DNA from: Magnetococcales bacterium
GTDB taxonomy: Bacteria > Pseudomonadota > Magnetococcia > Magnetococcales > JADGCH01
Direction: 5' to 3'
Assembly (NCBI GenBank): GCA_015228995.1
Contig: JADGCM010000088.1
Span: forward strand, 1-7,047
Length of the DNA stretch: 7,047 nucleotides
The notes under the pieces were generated by a model. The model did not search any database and was not told where the DNA came from. It saw only the letters and a list, made by a program, of their open reading frames with translations. This document shows positions 5,995-7,047 of this stretch, piece after piece. The first letter of the stretch is position 1; the number at the start of each line of letters is the position of its first letter. The translations under genes and the position numbers were made by a program.

Positions 5995-6327
5995 ATGGCT
6001 GTTGTTGATGTGCAGTGTCCCAGTTGTCACACCCTTGACGTCGTCAAATATGGTCGGCAGCCCAACGGTGCCCAACGTTATCGCTGCTGCAACCCAGAGT
6101 GCCAGCGGCGCATCTTCCTGTTAGATTACCACGGGCGTCATGATGGCCACGATCTGCAGCGACGCATCATCGAAATGGCCCTGTTTGGCAGCGGCGCCAT
6201 GGAGACGGCACAGCTGCTCGGGGCCGATGCCGACGACGTCTACCAAGTGTACCATAAACTGACTCAATTTTCCTGGCACCCATCCATGGAGCCGCCCGCC
6301 TTTCATGCGATGCTGGCGATGCGTTGA
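5995..6327 (+). CDS. Solo IS1 InsA-like zinc-ribbon/HTH protein (transposase N-terminal half)
   Basis: This gene encodes 110 residues. The N-terminus is a zinc ribbon with C8PSC11 and a C31C32NPEC36 cluster, followed by the R.IFLLDY stretch (39-45). A helix-turn-helix-like region follows (about 54-90; RRIIEMALFGSGAMETAQLLGA). The spacing and wording match InsA of IS1-family elements, the DNA-binding and repressor half of the transposase. In IS1 proper, InsA is followed by an overlapping InsB frame, reached by a frameshift, which carries the catalytic domain. Here the frame ends at 6325-6327, and the next gene, on the opposite strand, starts its stop codon four bases later, so no InsB exists. 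No IS1 terminal repeats are visible. The start has TAAGGAG (5979-5985) nine bases upstream. It may be a relic of an IS1-like element or a DNA-binding protein recruited for regulation. The homology is confident; the present role is inference. Confidence 0.8.
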   Translation: MAVVDVQCPSCHTLDVVKYGRQPNGAQRYRCCNPECQRRIFLLDYHGRHDGHDLQRRIIEMALFGSGAMETAQLLGADADDVYQVYHKLTQFSWHPSMEPPAFHAMLAMR

Positions 6328-6331
6328 CAAT

Positions 6332-7047
6332 CTAGTGACAGTGCAGTGCCCGGCGGTGGTGCAACATACGATCAAACGCATCGACCGGCAGTGGCTTACT
6401 GTAATAATAGCCCTGTATTTGGTCGCAACCATTGTCCCGTAGGAAAACACACTGGTAGGCGGTTTCAACCCCTTCAGCGATGACGGTCATGCCTAATTGG
6501 TGGGCCATTAGGATGATGGTCTTGACAATGGCTTCGCCGTCGGCATCGCGGACATCGTTGATACCATTAATAAAAGAACGGTCTATTTTTAGCGAGCGGA
6601 TAGGAAACCGCCGCAAGTGGCTGAGCGAGGAGTAACCGGTACCAAAATCATCGAGTGAGAGACGGATACCGATTTGATCGATCTGGGTCAGTAGCGCGGT
6701 TACCTCTGACATATTCTCCATCATCATGCTCTCGGTGATCTCCAACTCCAGATATTCTGGCGACAGACCGGATTCATCCAGGGCTTGTTGGATGCTTGAG
6801 AACAGCTGCTTTTCTTGCAGCTGCCGAGCAGATAGATTCACAGCCACTTTTAGGTGGGTAAAACCAGCCTGATGCCAAACCTTGGTCTGTTGACACGCTG
6901 TACGGAGCACCCAGCTACCGATCGGCACGATCAAACTGGACTCTTCCGCAAGTGGGATAAAATCGGCGGGTGAGATCATACCGGAGCCGGGAAAATCCCA
7001 ACGCAACAACGCCTCCATACCGACAATGGTACCGCTTTGGACCCCTA
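6332..7047 (-). CDS. EAL-domain cyclic-di-GMP phosphodiesterase, N-terminus cut by window edge
   Basis: The minus frame is open to the right edge, giving 237 residues ending at the TAG at 6332-6334. Almost the whole EAL domain is visible, beginning GMEALLRW at about 6998-7021. Counting from the Met at 7018, the expected metal- and substrate-binding residues are present: Glu2 of EAL, Asn61 (AVNLSARQ), Glu93 (LELEITES), Asp123-Asp124 (DDFGTGYSS), Lys144 (LKIDRSF), Glu182 and Glu185 (IAEGVET) and Gln202 (IQGYYYSKPL). The domain should therefore hydrolyse c-di-GMP to pGpG. The Met at 7018 is inside the domain and is not the real start; PAS, GGDEF or membrane sensor parts probably lie beyond the edge. 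It is convergent with the InsA-like gene and shows no visible terminator in the 4-base gap. Confidence 0.93.
   Translation of the reverse strand, partial: GVQSGTIVGMEALLRWDFPGSGMISPADFIPLAEESSLIVPIGSWVLRTACQQTKVWHQAGFTHLKVAVNLSARQLQEKQLFSSIQQALDESGLSPEYLELEITESMMMENMSEVTALLTQIDQIGIRLSLDDFGTGYSSLSHLRRFPIRSLKIDRSFINGINDVRDADGEAIVKTIILMAHQLGMTVIAEGVETAYQCVFLRDNGCDQIQGYYYSKPLPVDAFDRMLHHRRALHCH

Noticed and set aside
5995..6327. Complete IS1 insertion sequence
   Set aside because: There is no InsB/DDE frame, no A6C-type frameshift site and no visible terminal inverted repeats or target duplications; only the InsA-like part exists.

Overview
The window comes from a bacterium, most likely a proteobacterium. 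Evidence is short intergenic distances, Shine-Dalgarno sites, an EAL-type cyclic-di-GMP phosphodiesterase, a bacterial SPINDLY/OGT-like glycosyltransferase, a SPOR-like domain, and GC-rich REP-type intergenic repeats of the kind common in Gammaproteobacteria. Base composition is mixed, slightly GC-rich by eye. No rRNA, tRNA or universal marker is present, so genus or class cannot be fixed from this sequence.

Left part (1-5010, all minus strand; transcription runs from right to left). First comes a 483-aa acidic protein with two EF-hand pairs and four copies of an internal helical motif (3559-5010). Next is a 168-base gap filled by a nested inverted-repeat element (3462-3545). Then follow a TPR + glycosyltransferase-41 protein of the O-GlcNAc transferase/SPINDLY type (1411-3390), a small exported or membrane-anchored SPOR-like protein (890-1414), and a SagB/ThcOx-type flavin-dependent dehydrogenase cut by the left edge (1-886). 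The last three are tightly coupled: the first pair overlap by 4 bases (ATGA), and the second pair are separated by 3 bases and lie in the same reading frame with one TAG between them. This looks like a cotranscribed unit joining protein glycosylation, an envelope-type domain and a flavin oxidoreductase. I do not recognise the combination as a described system.

Middle part (5011-5601) has no convincing gene. It holds two REP-like hairpin elements, two TATAAT boxes pointing at the EF-hand gene, and a bidirectional terminator-like hairpin in AT-rich DNA.

Right part. On the plus strand, a 123-aa protein of unknown family (5602-5973) is followed after 21 bases by a 110-aa protein (5995-6327) resembling the zinc-ribbon/HTH InsA half of IS1-family transposases. 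There is no catalytic InsB partner. Converging on it with a 4-base gap is the C-terminal part of an EAL phosphodiesterase with an apparently intact active site (6332-7047, minus strand, cut by the right edge).
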